From Armatimonadota bacterium (GTDB taxonomy: Bacteria > Armatimonadota > Chthonomonadetes > Chthonomonadales > Chthonomonadaceae): a stretch of 64,000 nt of DNA. Below the pieces are notes generated by a model. That model searched no databases. It saw only the letters and a program-made list of their open reading frames with translations, and was not told where the DNA came from. Positions 44,544 through 53,748 of the stretch are shown here, one piece after another; positions within the stretch are counted from its first letter, which is position 1, and each line of letters begins with the position of its first letter. Position numbers and translations under genes: made by a program. The stretch lies in contig JAGWMJ010000003.1 in assembly GCA_028871815.1 (NCBI GenBank), positions 1 through 64,000 on the forward strand, in the 5' to 3' direction.

Positions 44544-45410
44544 CTACGGCATCTGGATCAGATCTTGCGCCGCAGCAAGGCACTCGCGTGTGCTCCATTC
44601 ACCAGCAGGCTCACTGCCCGGGTCGTTCGGATTCGAAGCCCGATAGTGCGTTTCGATGGATATGTAGCCGGTATACCCGTCACGCCGTAGGGCGCGGAAT
44701 TGGTTTTCGTAATCGATCTCACCCTCGCCGACGCGAACAAACTCCGTATCGCCGTCGCGACGCACGGCGTCCTTGATGTGAACATGTTGAACCCACCGCT
44801 GAACGGCTTCGTACCCGCCAGGGTAGGGGACTTCACCGGCGGCAAAGGCGTTGCCCGGATCCCAGACGACCGCAAAGTGGTCGGAGTTGCACGCCGCGGC
44901 GATTCTGGCTGCCTCAGCGCCGGTACCGATCATACAGGCGTGCTCATTCTCCAGGCAAAGCACAACATCGGCTTCGGAGGCAATCGCAATCGGCTCTGCA
45001 AATGCATCCACGATCCGGGTCTCCTGGTCGGCCGTAAGGTCGCCGTTTCGCCAGAAGGCGAAAACCCGGATCAGCCGGGTCTCAAACCGGTGCGCCAGTT
45101 CAATGCAGCGCTTCAACACCTCAAGCTGGTGCGAGCGGTGGTGGGGCTTGGCCAAATGAAGCGGACCAGTTTTCTCAGCTTCCGCGCCATCCAGGGAGCA
45201 CTTGAAAAACGGCGTGGAGAGGCAGGCGGTGCGCATACCTCGCGACTGCAGAGAGGCGGCAACACGCCGAGCGTCGGCGTCAGAGAGGTCGGCGATGTTC
45301 ACGCCCCACATTCCCCGCAACTCGGCTGCTTTGCAGCCGTACTCCAGCATGACGTCCAGAGCGTGATCGAAATCCTGAGTTATTTCGTCGGTAATGGCGG
45401 TTAACAGCAT
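44544..45410 (-). CDS. sugar phosphate isomerase/epimerase (xylose isomerase-like TIM barrel)
   Basis: A 288-residue protein of the AP-endonuclease-2 (xylose isomerase-like) superfamily. Recognisable are TAITDEITQDFDHAL at the N-terminus, AAELRGMWGVNI, CLSTPFFKCSL, CLENEHACMIGT, VVWDPGNAFAAG, QHVHIKDAVRRDG and YISIETHYRA, containing the Glu/Asp/His metal ligands. Members act on keto-sugars, inositol derivatives or sugar phosphates; the substrate is unknown. It is first in the minus-strand envelope operon, with a near-consensus promoter 27 bases upstream. Confidence 0.85.
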   Translation of the reverse strand: MLLTAITDEITQDFDHALDVMLEYGCKAAELRGMWGVNIADLSDADARRVAASLQSRGMRTACLSTPFFKCSLDGAEAEKTGPLHLAKPHHRSHQLEVLKRCIELAHRFETRLIRVFAFWRNGDLTADQETRIVDAFAEPIAIASEADVVLCLENEHACMIGTGAEAARIAAACNSDHFAVVWDPGNAFAAGEVPYPGGYEAVQRWVQHVHIKDAVRRDGDTEFVRVGEGEIDYENQFRALRRDGYTGYISIETHYRASNPNDPGSEPAGEWSTRECLAAAQDLIQMP

Positions 45411-45436
45411 TCAGATTCCGGGGCCTCAAGAGGCAC

Positions 45437-45465
45437 AGTTTACTGTACAGCCCAATCGATGTCAA
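45437..45465 (-). promoter_or_regulatory. promoter of envelope sugar operon
   Basis: On the minus strand, TTGACA (45460-45465) and TAAACT (45437-45442) are 17 bases apart, 27 bases before the TIM-barrel gene. The spacer contains the palindrome CTGTACAG, which could be an operator. Confidence 0.75.
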
Positions 45466-45835
45466 TGACGAGCGCTGCCTCATGGTCAAACCGGGCAGAC
45501 GGCCAAAACGTAAAGCACCGTTCGCGAGCAATAACGCCGGTACCGCGGGCCGTCGGCCGACTTTGTGCTTCAAACCAGGTCGCGGCGGCGCTTGAGAGCA
45601 GGTCGATCGCGTTCAACGCGGCCCCGACGCGAACGGTAAACCTGGCGGCGGAGTCCGGTCGGCTATCAGCGGAAGATGGATCAACTGGACGAATTCAGCC
45701 GGGCGTGCCCTGCAGGCGGCTTGCACGTAGGCGCGAGCCGCGCAGCAGGTCGCTCAAACGCCGCGAACGGAAAACCCGCAGTGGACGCGACACAGGACGC
45801 GGTCACCTGACGGTGCCGCCGCGCCGCTACCAGGC
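45466..45835. other. 370-base spacer without recognised gene
   Basis: This lies between the HemX-like gene stop and the promoter of the TIM-barrel gene. I find no ribosome site with a plausible frame, no RNA motif, and no perfect terminator hairpin. Sequence is rich in arginine codons in all frames, as expected of GC-rich non-coding DNA. Confidence 0.4.
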
Positions 45836-46681
45836 TCATATAAAGCGATGCGTATGCGTTGGGAGAAGGTACAGCAAAACGGCTACCGCCATACCCGCAA
45901 TAAGTACGTACTGCAGCCTGCGTCCACGCCATCCGACCAGGACCCTGGCGCCGATATATGCGCCATAAACCAGCCAGACACCGATGGAAGCAATCGTGTG
46001 GGCATCTCGCCACCAGCCGACCTGACCACCGTGCAAGCCGCCCGCATATTCGCGAGCGATTCCCAGAGCCAGACCAGCCGTAAGTAGCGGCAGCGCAAAC
46101 GCCACAGCTTGAAACGCCACAGAATCCAGCGTCTCCAGGGGGGGTACTCGCTGCAGTATCGCGGCCGGCGGCCGCGTCTTGAGCATTCGCGCCTCGGCGA
46201 GATACAGGCCGGCACATACGAACGCCACAGCGAACAGCGCAAAGCTGAGCAGAATAGCCATCACGTGCAGTGTGACCAGCCTGGCATCCAGAATTGGCGC
46301 GCCGATAAGGGGATCGCGGGCCTGCGTCAAGCTGACTAATAACACCACGCTGGCGGCCGTTATCAGGCCAGCGTCAATCGCAACCAAACGTCCGTGCGGA
46401 TCGACAGCCACGATGCTCAAAGCGATCGCCCACGCAAGCGTGCACCAGGTGCCAAAAGGACTGGCGAACGGCGAGCGATGGATGGTGACGCACCAGGCGC
46501 CAATTGCGCAGAAGTGCAGAACGATGCCAACAGCCAGAAGCAACCGTGAAATCGGGTACCCGCTCTTTGAGCGCCAGCCTCCGCTTTGCGGTATCGGCGC
46601 GGCCGCGGTACCAGCGAAGATGGCCGCACCGGCGGCAAGGTAGCAAACAAGCGTTAGTGCACAGAGTACGGGGGCGTTCAT
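45836..46681 (-). CDS. HemX/CcsA-type membrane protein
   Basis: A 281-residue polytopic membrane protein of the cytochrome c assembly (CcsA/HemX, YpjD) family, with about eight hydrophobic segments. It has SPFGTWCTLAWAIALS, LHVMAILLSFALFAVAFVCAGLYLAEAR and near the C-terminus GWWRDAHTIASIGVWLVYGAY. This last is a variant of the family WGxxWxWD region, lacking the full motif, so a HemX-like regulator of HemA is more likely than a haem lyase. It overlaps hemA by four bases (ATGA). Confidence 0.8.
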   Translation of the reverse strand: MNAPVLCALTLVCYLAAGAAIFAGTAAAPIPQSGGWRSKSGYPISRLLLAVGIVLHFCAIGAWCVTIHRSPFASPFGTWCTLAWAIALSIVAVDPHGRLVAIDAGLITAASVVLLVSLTQARDPLIGAPILDARLVTLHVMAILLSFALFAVAFVCAGLYLAEARMLKTRPPAAILQRVPPLETLDSVAFQAVAFALPLLTAGLALGIAREYAGGLHGGQVGWWRDAHTIASIGVWLVYGAYIGARVLVGWRGRRLQYVLIAGMAVAVLLYLLPTHTHRFI

Positions 46682-48030
46682 CGCGTCGGATCCAGTGGAA
46701 GCTCCTGGGCTGTGGCGGCATCATCGGGTAGGGTGTTAGCCTCGGCCGGACCCCGCTCCGGACCCAAACCGAATATCTCGCGCGCCGCAGTCATCAGGTC
46801 GTATCGATCTGCTTTGCCTACCGTTTCCTGCTTCAAGCGAAGTATTGGTTCCCTTGCCACCCGGTTCATCATCGCAAGAGTCGCAGTTTCAATAGCTGCC
46901 CAATCTGCATCGCTCAGGTGCGACAGTCGCGCCCGAAGTTGCTTTAGGTCCGCGGTTCGGATCGCGTCGAGGCGCTCACGTAGTCCTGAAATAACCGGAG
47001 CGGCTGCTCGCGTCTCCAGCCACGCCAGGAACCGGCCGGCCTCTTCGCCGGCGATACGCTCCGCATCAGCGGTCTCGCTCTCGCGTGCGCGCGTATCCTG
47101 TGCGACGCACGCCTCAAGGTCGTCGATATTGTATAGAAAGACGTCATCGAGCTTGCCGGCCGCCTCCTCCACATCTCTGGGCACAGCCACGTCGATGATA
47201 AACAGCGGCCGCCCGCGCCGGCTGCGCATCACCGGCGCGAGCATCGCACGTGTGATGATGGGTTGGGGGGCGGCCGTGGAGGTGACCAGTATATCGGTGG
47301 CGCTCAGATGCCGGCTCACGTCGGCAAACACAACAGCAGTTCCGCCAAGGCTCTCAGCCAGACTTTCGGCCCGCTCAAGTGTCCGATTTGCTACGGTTAT
47401 CTGCGTAACGCCACGGTCGATGAGATGCCTCGCCGTTAGAATACTGGTATCCCCGGCGCCGACAAGCAGCACTCGGGCATGGCTGAGGTCGGCAAATACC
47501 TGGGAGGCAAGGTCAACCGTGGCGTGACCAATCGAAAACGCACCACGGCTCAGTTCCGTTTCGGTGTGCGTACGGCGTCCCGCCTCAATAGCGTGCCGAA
47601 ACAACGCATTGAGCACCGGTCCTGCGGCCTCGGCGGCCTGCGCCAACTTCGCCGCACCGCGCACCTGGCCCAGGACCTGCGTTTCCCCGCGGATTTGCGA
47701 ATCCAGACCGGCTGCCACGCGCATGATGTGCGCTGAAGCATCGGGCGTGTTTTTCCAGAACAGAAACGGATCCAGAGTATCGGCGTCGACACCGCACTCG
47801 CGGAGCCAGGTATCCAGCAGAACCCGTCTGAGAGGCGCCGTGCTCTCCGCGGCCACCACGTAGATCTCCGTCCTGTTGCACGTGCTGATGACTGCAGCTT
47901 CCCGGATACTGGCGTCACGCACCAGCTCCGAAAGCAGCGCCGATGCATGCTCGCCGGTAAGAGCGGCACGCTCGCGCACTGAGATCGGAGCACGGCGCCA
48001 GCTGACACCAACCAATGTAAGAGCTGTCAC
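46678..48030 (-). CDS. hemA: glutamyl-tRNA reductase
   Basis: Reduces glutamyl-tRNA to glutamate-1-semialdehyde, the first committed haem step. The 450-residue protein has GVSWRRAPISVRERAAL and the catalytic Cys in ISTCNRTEIYV. RGETQVLGQVRGA, LLVGAGDTSILTARHL (NADPH) and VANRTLERA follow, with a C-terminal dimerisation helix. The start is GTG 48030 with a weak ribosome site. A promoter lies at 48088-48116. The order rex-hemA recalls the redox-controlled rex-hemACD unit of Streptomyces, though hemC, hemB and hemD are absent here. Confidence 0.95.
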   Translation of the reverse strand: MTALTLVGVSWRRAPISVRERAALTGEHASALLSELVRDASIREAAVISTCNRTEIYVVAAESTAPLRRVLLDTWLRECGVDADTLDPFLFWKNTPDASAHIMRVAAGLDSQIRGETQVLGQVRGAAKLAQAAEAAGPVLNALFRHAIEAGRRTHTETELSRGAFSIGHATVDLASQVFADLSHARVLLVGAGDTSILTARHLIDRGVTQITVANRTLERAESLAESLGGTAVVFADVSRHLSATDILVTSTAAPQPIITRAMLAPVMRSRRGRPLFIIDVAVPRDVEEAAGKLDDVFLYNIDDLEACVAQDTRARESETADAERIAGEEAGRFLAWLETRAAAPVISGLRERLDAIRTADLKQLRARLSHLSDADWAAIETATLAMMNRVAREPILRLKQETVGKADRYDLMTAAREIFGLGPERGPAEANTLPDDAATAQELPLDPTR

Positions 48031-48087
48031 GATTTGCCGCGCCGAACCTGCACAGAGATCACTTGGGGCATATGCATGTCATCGGTT

Positions 48088-48116
48088 AGTATACGGTGCG
48101 TCGCCGGCATCGTCTA
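48088..48116 (-). promoter_or_regulatory. promoter of hemA
   Basis: On the minus strand, TAGACG (48111-48116), 17 bases, TATACT (48088-48093). This gives hemA and the HemX-like gene a promoter in addition to any readthrough from rex. Confidence 0.55.
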
Positions 48117-48142
48117 TCCGGCCGCAGTACCCCGCGCCACAG

Positions 48143-48820
48143 CTATACAGTACCGGGCGGCATTGTGGCGGCCGATCCAGCTAACAAGGCTTTGTCATCG
48201 CGAAGGTGGTACGAGAGTACGGCCAGTTCACGCAGGAACGAGACGTGACGTATGAAAACGCCCGGTGGCGCTCGAAGCGGAACCGGCGCAAAGTTCAGGA
48301 TGGCCGTGATTCCAGCCTCCACGGCGCGATCTGCCACCGCCTGTGCCGCAGCGGCCGGTACAGCAATAATCGCTAATTGCGCGCGAATCTCGGCGTTGTC
48401 ACACACCAGGTCCTCAATATCCCGGATCGTGAGATGCCAGAGTACACGGCCAATCTTACCGATGTTGTTGTCAAACACGGCCTCCAGCCGAAAGTTGTGA
48501 TCCATCAGACCGGGGTAGCCGGCCAGGGCCGAGCCAAGGTTACCGGCGCCTATCAGCACAACCGGCTGCTCGGTATCGACGCGCAGGATGACCGCGATCC
48601 GATGGCGAAGGTCGGAAACCTCATAGCCCACGCCCGGTCGCCCAAACTCTCCGAAATAGGAGAGGTCCTTGCGAAACTGCGCGGCATTGATGCCGGTCTG
48701 GCGCTCAATATCAGCCGATGATATTGTCGGCGTTTGCGCCTGTTCCAGATCGATAAGGAGCCGCAGATAGGAGGCAAGACGCTCGAGGGTGGGGAGAGGA
48801 ACTTTGCCTGATGTATTCAC
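48143..48820 (-). CDS. rex: redox-sensing transcriptional repressor Rex
   Basis: Rex senses the NADH/NAD ratio and represses respiration and fermentation genes. From GTG 48820 the protein has 225 residues. A winged-helix domain (VPLPTLERLASYLRLL, SADIERQTGINAAQFRKDLSYFGEFG, GVGYEV) is followed by a Rossmann domain with VVLIGAGNLGSALAGYPG and IAVPAAAAQAVAD. A longer frame open to 48976 would run through its own promoter and operator, so I reject that start. No good ribosome site precedes GTG 48820. A Rex-type operator lies just above the promoter, so autoregulation is likely. Confidence 0.9.
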   Translation of the reverse strand: MNTSGKVPLPTLERLASYLRLLIDLEQAQTPTISSADIERQTGINAAQFRKDLSYFGEFGRPGVGYEVSDLRHRIAVILRVDTEQPVVLIGAGNLGSALAGYPGLMDHNFRLEAVFDNNIGKIGRVLWHLTIRDIEDLVCDNAEIRAQLAIIAVPAAAAQAVADRAVEAGITAILNFAPVPLRAPPGVFIRHVSFLRELAVLSYHLRDDKALLAGSAATMPPGTV

Positions 48821-48904
48821 AAGTTTGGCGGAGCCGTTTCCGCGGTGGGGAGGAGGCACGGCGCTTCGGAGCGAATACGATGCCGGCTGTGGCCCCGCAC
48901 TTGC

Positions 48905-48934
48905 AGTGTACCCCCGGCCAAATTGGAGCGTCAA
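48905..48934 (-). promoter_or_regulatory. promoter of rex
   Basis: On the minus strand, TTGACG (48929-48934), 18 bases, TACACT (48905-48910). A transcript start near 48898 leaves about 78 bases before GTG 48820. Confidence 0.7.
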
Positions 48935-48939
48935 CCAAC

Positions 48940-48957
48940 TTGTGAAATCGTACACAA
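48940..48957. promoter_or_regulatory. Rex operator (ROP-like site)
   Basis: TTGTGAA-ATCG-TACACAA matches the Rex consensus TTGTGAA-N4-TTCACAA at 13 of 14 positions. It lies five bases upstream of the rex -35 box and 50 bases before the divergent oxidoreductase gene. Rex bound there could control both genes. A half site (TTCACAA, 48814-48820 region) lies at the rex start. Confidence 0.75.
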
Positions 48958-49006
48958 GCCGGTGGATGCGCGGCAATATGGCAGTTTCAGACGGAGCTCA
49001 GCAGCA

Positions 49007-50032
49007 ATGACGAAGGTCGCGTTGGTCGGTGCCGGCACGATGGGTACGATGCACGCCGGACGTTACAGTGAAATCGACGGCGCCGAACTCGTGGCCGTCA
49101 TGGACATACGTGCCGAGGCCGGTGAAGCGCTGGCAGCCGCTCACGCTGCGAAATCGTTCACAAACTTCGAGGAGATGCTCCGCAGCGTGCGTCCCGATAT
49201 CGTGGACGTATGCTGCCCGACGCCGTGGCATCGTGATTATGTTGTAACCGCAGCGAACCTTTCCAAAGAGCTTGGTATACGAGGCATCAGCACCGAAAAG
49301 CCGATGGCGCGCACACATGGTGATTGCCTTGAGATGTCTGCCGCGTGCCGTTCAGCGGGCGTACCACTTTTTGTGGCGCATGTGGTTCGCTTCTTTCCCG
49401 AGTTCGTAACGGCTCGCAGAATGGTTCAAAGCGGCTCGGTGGGCGTTCCGGCGTCCGTTCGGACACGGCGTGGCGGCCCAATGCCATCTGCATGGCGACA
49501 GTGGTACAGCGACTTTGATTTGAGTGGTGGATGCGTGCTCGACCTGATCATTCATGATTTCGACTGGCTGCGATGGACGTTTGGCGAGGTTGAGCGTGTC
49601 TATGCGTGCGGCCTCGGCGCCTCTCGACTCCCAAATCAGGATTACGCGCTGGTCACGATTCGATTCCAATCCGGAGTTATTGGCCACGTCGAGGGAACCT
49701 GGGCAGATCCGGGTGGCTTCAAGGTTACGATCGAGATTGCGGGCGACGACGGTCTTCTGGAATACAACTGCAACCAACCGACCGGAGCACCATTCCGAAT
49801 GGCGCTGCGCGATGCTACCGGCAGCAGCGGCGGCGTCGCTGTGCCGGAGAGCCCCACGGGTGCGAATCCGTACACGCTGGAGCTTGCGCACTTTTTGGAT
49901 TCGGTGGAGCGCGGCGTGCCCGCTTCGATTCAGCCCGAGGACGGCGCGGCGGCTGTTGCCATTGCTCTGGCCGCTCTCGAGTCGATCGCCACGGGTCGAG
50001 CTGTGTCGCCTGCTGAAACACCGAAGGCTTAG
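49007..50032 (+). CDS. Gfo/Idh/MocA-family oxidoreductase
   Basis: A 341-residue NAD(P)-dependent sugar or inositol dehydrogenase-like protein. The cofactor loop is KVALVGAGTMGTMHAGRY. VDVCCPTPWHRDYV, STEKPMARTHGDC (Glu-Lys-Pro) and HVVRFFPEFVTAR follow, then GGCVLDLIIHDFDWLRW (Asp-x-x-x-His). The substrate is unknown. It diverges from rex and shares the Rex operator region, so redox control is plausible. ATG 49007 has GGAG ten bases upstream. Its stop overlaps the convergent purH stop by four bases. Confidence 0.9.
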   Translation: MTKVALVGAGTMGTMHAGRYSEIDGAELVAVMDIRAEAGEALAAAHAAKSFTNFEEMLRSVRPDIVDVCCPTPWHRDYVVTAANLSKELGIRGISTEKPMARTHGDCLEMSAACRSAGVPLFVAHVVRFFPEFVTARRMVQSGSVGVPASVRTRRGGPMPSAWRQWYSDFDLSGGCVLDLIIHDFDWLRWTFGEVERVYACGLGASRLPNQDYALVTIRFQSGVIGHVEGTWADPGGFKVTIEIAGDDGLLEYNCNQPTGAPFRMALRDATGSSGGVAVPESPTGANPYTLELAHFLDSVERGVPASIQPEDGAAAVAIALAALESIATGRAVSPAETPKA

Positions 50033-51645
50033 TGCAGGAAGTGACGGACCGCGGTGAAGACCATCGCCATGTTGTGCCGGTTGACCACCTCTATAGTCTG
50101 TGAGTCCTTGACGCTGCCGCCAGGCTGAACAATCGCCGATACACCGGCGTCTGCTGCCGCTTGCGGGCCATCAGGGAACGGAAAAAACGCATCACTGGCC
50201 AGTACCGCGCCGGCCGCTCGTTCTCCGGCCTGCTGCAGCGCCAGGCGCACAGAGTTAACACGGTTCATCTGCCCCGCGCCTACGCCAATCACGGCTTCGC
50301 CTGCCGCCAGAACTATCGCGTTACTCTTAACGTGCCGCACCATTCGCCACGCAAATAACAGGTCGCGCACTTCATCAGCGGTCGGCCGGCGGCTGGACGC
50401 GACGGTCAAATCCGACTCGGTGAGCTGGATGTGGTCCGGCTCCTGTACCAGCATGCCGCCGGTAACCCGCTTCATGTCGAAGCCGGTGCGAACCGCTGCC
50501 TCACGCCAACCTGCCAGTGTCCCACACTCGAGAATACGCAGTCCGGCGCTCCACTTCTTGCGCTCCTGTAGCGCGCGCAACGCTGCCGTGTGGTAGCCGG
50601 GCGCGATGACCGCCTCAAAAAAGTTGTTCGGTCCTGTGATCTCGAGCGCGGTCTCTTCATCCACCACGTGGGTGAGGGCAAGGATTCCACCAAACGCAGA
50701 GATCGTGTCACCGGATCGTGCCTGACGAAACGCCTCGGCCAGCGAATCGGCCACGGCAGCCCCACATGGGTTGGCGTGTTTGATGATCACGGCGGCAGGC
50801 CGTTCGCAGTCCGCAAGCTCCTTCGCGGTTTCGAGAGCGCCATTCAGGTCGTACAGATTGTTAAAGGAAAGCTCCTTGCCGTGCAGCTGCACCGCGTTGG
50901 CGATGCACGGCTCTGTTACGCCGCCGACGCGATAGAACGCTGCACGCTGATGTGGATTCTCGCCATAGCGGCAAGCCTGTGCCAGCTGCAACCCTAGCGA
51001 TAACTCGCGCGGCCAACCCGAGTCGGCCGGTACGCCGTTGCGGCGCAGCCAGGTACTGATCGCCGCATCGTACCGGGCCGTGTGCTCAAACGCGCGGACT
51101 GAGAGCTCCTGCCGCGTATGCGCAGTAGTGGTTCCCCCATTTTCGTATATCTCGTGCTCCACAATCTTGTAGTCGTCCGGGCTAACGACCACAGTTACGT
51201 AACGCGAGTTCTTTGCGGCAGAACGGATCATCGCGGGACCGCCGATATCGATGTTTTCAATGGCCTCCGCTAGAGTGACGTCTGACCGATCGACCGTTGC
51301 TTCAAATGGATAGAGGTTGACGCAGACCAGATCGATGGTCCGGATACCGTGCGCCGCCAGTGCATCAACGTGCGCGGCATCGTCACGCACGGCGAGCAAT
51401 CCGCCATGGATTACCGGATGAAGCGTCTTGACCCGGCCGTCCAGCATTTCCGGAAAGCCGGTAAGATCCTGGACTTGCGTTACCGCTATTCCATGCTCCA
51501 TTAGCGTCTTGGCGGTACCGCCGGTTGAGACAATCTCATACCCGCACTCTGTGAGTGCGGCTGCGAACTCCGGCAAGCCACGCTTGTCGGACACGCTGAG
51601 GAGTGCAACGCGACGATTCTGATCGGTTTCGGGTCCTGATGGCAT
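50029..51645 (-). CDS. purH: bifunctional AICAR transformylase / IMP cyclohydrolase
   Basis: Last two steps of IMP synthesis. The 538-residue protein has an N-terminal MGS-like IMP cyclohydrolase domain (ALLSVSDKRGLPEFA, STGGTAKTL, LDGRVKTLHPVIHGG, NLYPFEAT). A C-terminal AICAR transformylase domain follows (RYGENPHQRAAFYR, IKHANPCGAAVA, SGDTISAFGGI, VLASDAFFPFPDG). ATG 51645 has GGGAGG five bases upstream. It converges on the oxidoreductase gene. Confidence 0.96.
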   Translation of the reverse strand: MPSGPETDQNRRVALLSVSDKRGLPEFAAALTECGYEIVSTGGTAKTLMEHGIAVTQVQDLTGFPEMLDGRVKTLHPVIHGGLLAVRDDAAHVDALAAHGIRTIDLVCVNLYPFEATVDRSDVTLAEAIENIDIGGPAMIRSAAKNSRYVTVVVSPDDYKIVEHEIYENGGTTTAHTRQELSVRAFEHTARYDAAISTWLRRNGVPADSGWPRELSLGLQLAQACRYGENPHQRAAFYRVGGVTEPCIANAVQLHGKELSFNNLYDLNGALETAKELADCERPAAVIIKHANPCGAAVADSLAEAFRQARSGDTISAFGGILALTHVVDEETALEITGPNNFFEAVIAPGYHTAALRALQERKKWSAGLRILECGTLAGWREAAVRTGFDMKRVTGGMLVQEPDHIQLTESDLTVASSRRPTADEVRDLLFAWRMVRHVKSNAIVLAAGEAVIGVGAGQMNRVNSVRLALQQAGERAAGAVLASDAFFPFPDGPQAAADAGVSAIVQPGGSVKDSQTIEVVNRHNMAMVFTAVRHFLH

Positions 51646-51837
51646 AACAACCTCCCAAGGTAGGAATAGGTGCCCGTACAACGCAACAGCGCCCGGGCTC
51701 TATCGGAAAAAAGGCCCAGGCGCGCGGCAAATGCGTCTCCTTGCGCGACACCAGAGTGCTCTCTGTTTACGCCAGCCGCGCGAGGTTGAGTTTGATGGTA
51801 TGAGCGAATTGTACCCGCGCCCGGGGGAATAACCCGC

Positions 51838-53748
51838 TCAGAAGTGAATGCCGATTTTGGCTTCACCGGTCAGCGCGGTTCGCGACGGATCGGGAACACC
51901 ACTCTCGGACCAGGTCTGCATGCCCCCGGTAAGAGAGAGGTCAAACAGGCTGCCGAGTTGGTGTGTAAATCCAAACGTGTAGTTCACGTTTCCGTTATAG
52001 GCGGATCCAAAGGTCTCCTGTGAACTCACGCCCGCACTCAGCGCATCCCAGCGTGTAAACTTGACGCCCAGGGCCAGGGCCAGGTTGCGCGCGAGGGAGC
52101 TGGCAGCACTGGCCGCGCTGTACGTGCCCGTGAGAGACACCGAACCAACGTTGGCCGTCATTCCGAGCGAGTTGGTTGTGCCCGGCTGCGCTGATAAATC
52201 GCTGGACGATGGGTTAGCCGCGGTCGCACCGGTGATGGAGAGGCCGTGAGATGGAGCCAGCGTCCAGCCGAGATCCCACGAGTCGAGAGCATTTGGCTCG
52301 CTGCCGCCGGGCCCACCGGCCGCGAAACGAAGCCGTGCGCCACCCTGTAGTGAGAGGTAGCGAAACGGTTGCGTGTTGGCATTGAGCACGCCAACTGTCA
52401 GATTGCCTGCCGCGCCGGAGTTCGCCTCGATGCCGCCACTTAGCGAGGCACGGGAGCGCCAAAGTCCCGGCAGCGTTAGAATGGCGCTGCGTGAATGCGA
52501 TCCGCCCGAAGGCAGGTACTGATCCTGCATCCCTGCAGTAAGCAGAATGCTGCGATTTCGGCCAAATGGTGAGGCCGTTATGTTCAACGTGTCGTTCAGA
52601 CCGTTCGTGCCGGCCGTTTGCGTTGCGCCGAGCGCACCGCTGAGGTTAAGCTCCGGCGATACCACGGAGGATATCGATAGGCCGGTCGCCTGCGACCTAC
52701 TCGTGGCCGAGCCGCCCTGCGCCGTCGTTGCCTGGCTGTTTGAAAAGGTCAACCCTGCCTGTGTGGATGGGGAGAACTTCTGCTGCAAGCTTGCCGTGTT
52801 GCTCAGCGAAGTGGTCTCGGTGGCGCCACCGCCCGTGCTGGACGAGCTCGACGAGAGCTGTAAGGCCGTTGCACTCTTTGGTGGCGCCAACGAAAGTGAA
52901 ACCGTGCGCTGGGTGGATGGCGCGACTGCGGCTCCCGAGCCGGCGGACGCGATTGACGTGACGCTGGTCTGTTGTGCACTCAACGATATTCCGCTGAGAA
53001 GCGAGTAGGTGCCTGCCGCAGTGAACACGCCTGCGCCGGGTCGAAGCGATGGATCGGCGCCTCCGGCCGCCCGGCTGCCTGCAGCGGAATAACCGAGTGT
53101 GAGCTGCAGGCGATGGAGATTTGCCTGGTCTAACAAATGCAATCCGCCAGCCTGCGACACGGTTCCAGCGCCGCTGTTCAGGAAAAGTCCGCCGCTAAGT
53201 GTGTTACCGCGGAATACCTGCGAACTACCGGTAAGGGCGAACGGGGTCGGGCTGCCGGCAGAACCCATGGCCGCTCCACTGTGGAGCTGCGCCGTGAGAG
53301 TCAATCCGCCAATCCCGAGAGAGAGCGGAACCTGCGGCGGACCCGGATTACGTGAGGCATACAGGGGATCGTATTCGTATATAACGCGCGCTACGTCCGA
53401 TGCTCCCAGAGGAGTTACAAAAGTGATGGTGCCGGCGTCTGGATCCACGTCGTAATCGGTGCCGCGCATCAGTGTTTGGCTATCACGAGTGACCGTCTCT
53501 GTGAACGGCTCGAGCCCACGCCAGGTAAGCGTGTATGGCCCGGATATACCGCGCCCGAGTATGAGGTCGGTCTGCACTGTCCCACCAGCCGTGCCAACCG
53601 CGAGCGCGTACGGGGCCATTGCGCCGGCACTCGGGGCGGGCGCGCCAAAGTCATAACTCTGGCCGGAGCCGGACTGCGCAGAGGCCACGCCGAACGCGGC
53701 CGCCCACAGAGCGGCTGCCAGGGTGAAATGTGGGATATACCTGACCAT
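51838..53748 (-). CDS. outer-membrane beta-barrel protein of unknown family
   Basis: A 636-residue protein with a signal peptide (IPHFTLAAALWAAAFGVASA). A small N-terminal beta domain lies at about 55-130 (YTLTWRGLEPFTETVTRDSQ, GTDYDVDPDAGTITF, ARVIYEYDPL). A Ser/Thr/Gly/Ala-rich region of alternating strands follows and ends in IGIHF, a C-terminal Phe typical of outer-membrane barrels. The DxxTGTITF-type motif occurs in cell-surface repeat domains. No function can be assigned. It is a lone minus-strand gene between purH and the DppA gene. Confidence 0.7.
   Translation of the reverse strand: MVRYIPHFTLAAALWAAAFGVASAQSGSGQSYDFGAPAPSAGAMAPYALAVGTAGGTVQTDLILGRGISGPYTLTWRGLEPFTETVTRDSQTLMRGTDYDVDPDAGTITFVTPLGASDVARVIYEYDPLYASRNPGPPQVPLSLGIGGLTLTAQLHSGAAMGSAGSPTPFALTGSSQVFRGNTLSGGLFLNSGAGTVSQAGGLHLLDQANLHRLQLTLGYSAAGSRAAGGADPSLRPGAGVFTAAGTYSLLSGISLSAQQTSVTSIASAGSGAAVAPSTQRTVSLSLAPPKSATALQLSSSSSSTGGGATETTSLSNTASLQQKFSPSTQAGLTFSNSQATTAQGGSATSRSQATGLSISSVVSPELNLSGALGATQTAGTNGLNDTLNITASPFGRNRSILLTAGMQDQYLPSGGSHSRSAILTLPGLWRSRASLSGGIEANSGAAGNLTVGVLNANTQPFRYLSLQGGARLRFAAGGPGGSEPNALDSWDLGWTLAPSHGLSITGATAANPSSSDLSAQPGTTNSLGMTANVGSVSLTGTYSAASAASSLARNLALALGVKFTRWDALSAGVSSQETFGSAYNGNVNYTFGFTHQLGSLFDLSLTGGMQTWSESGVPDPSRTALTGEAKIGIHF

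Noticed and set aside
45459-45968. 169-codon plus-strand frame in the hemX-side spacer
   Set aside because: It overlaps the HemX-like gene on the opposite strand, has no ribosome site and has arginine/serine-rich low-information sequence.
48821-48976. N-terminal extension of Rex to ATG 48976
   Set aside because: It would place the rex promoter and Rex operator inside the coding sequence, and Rex proteins are about 210-225 residues long.
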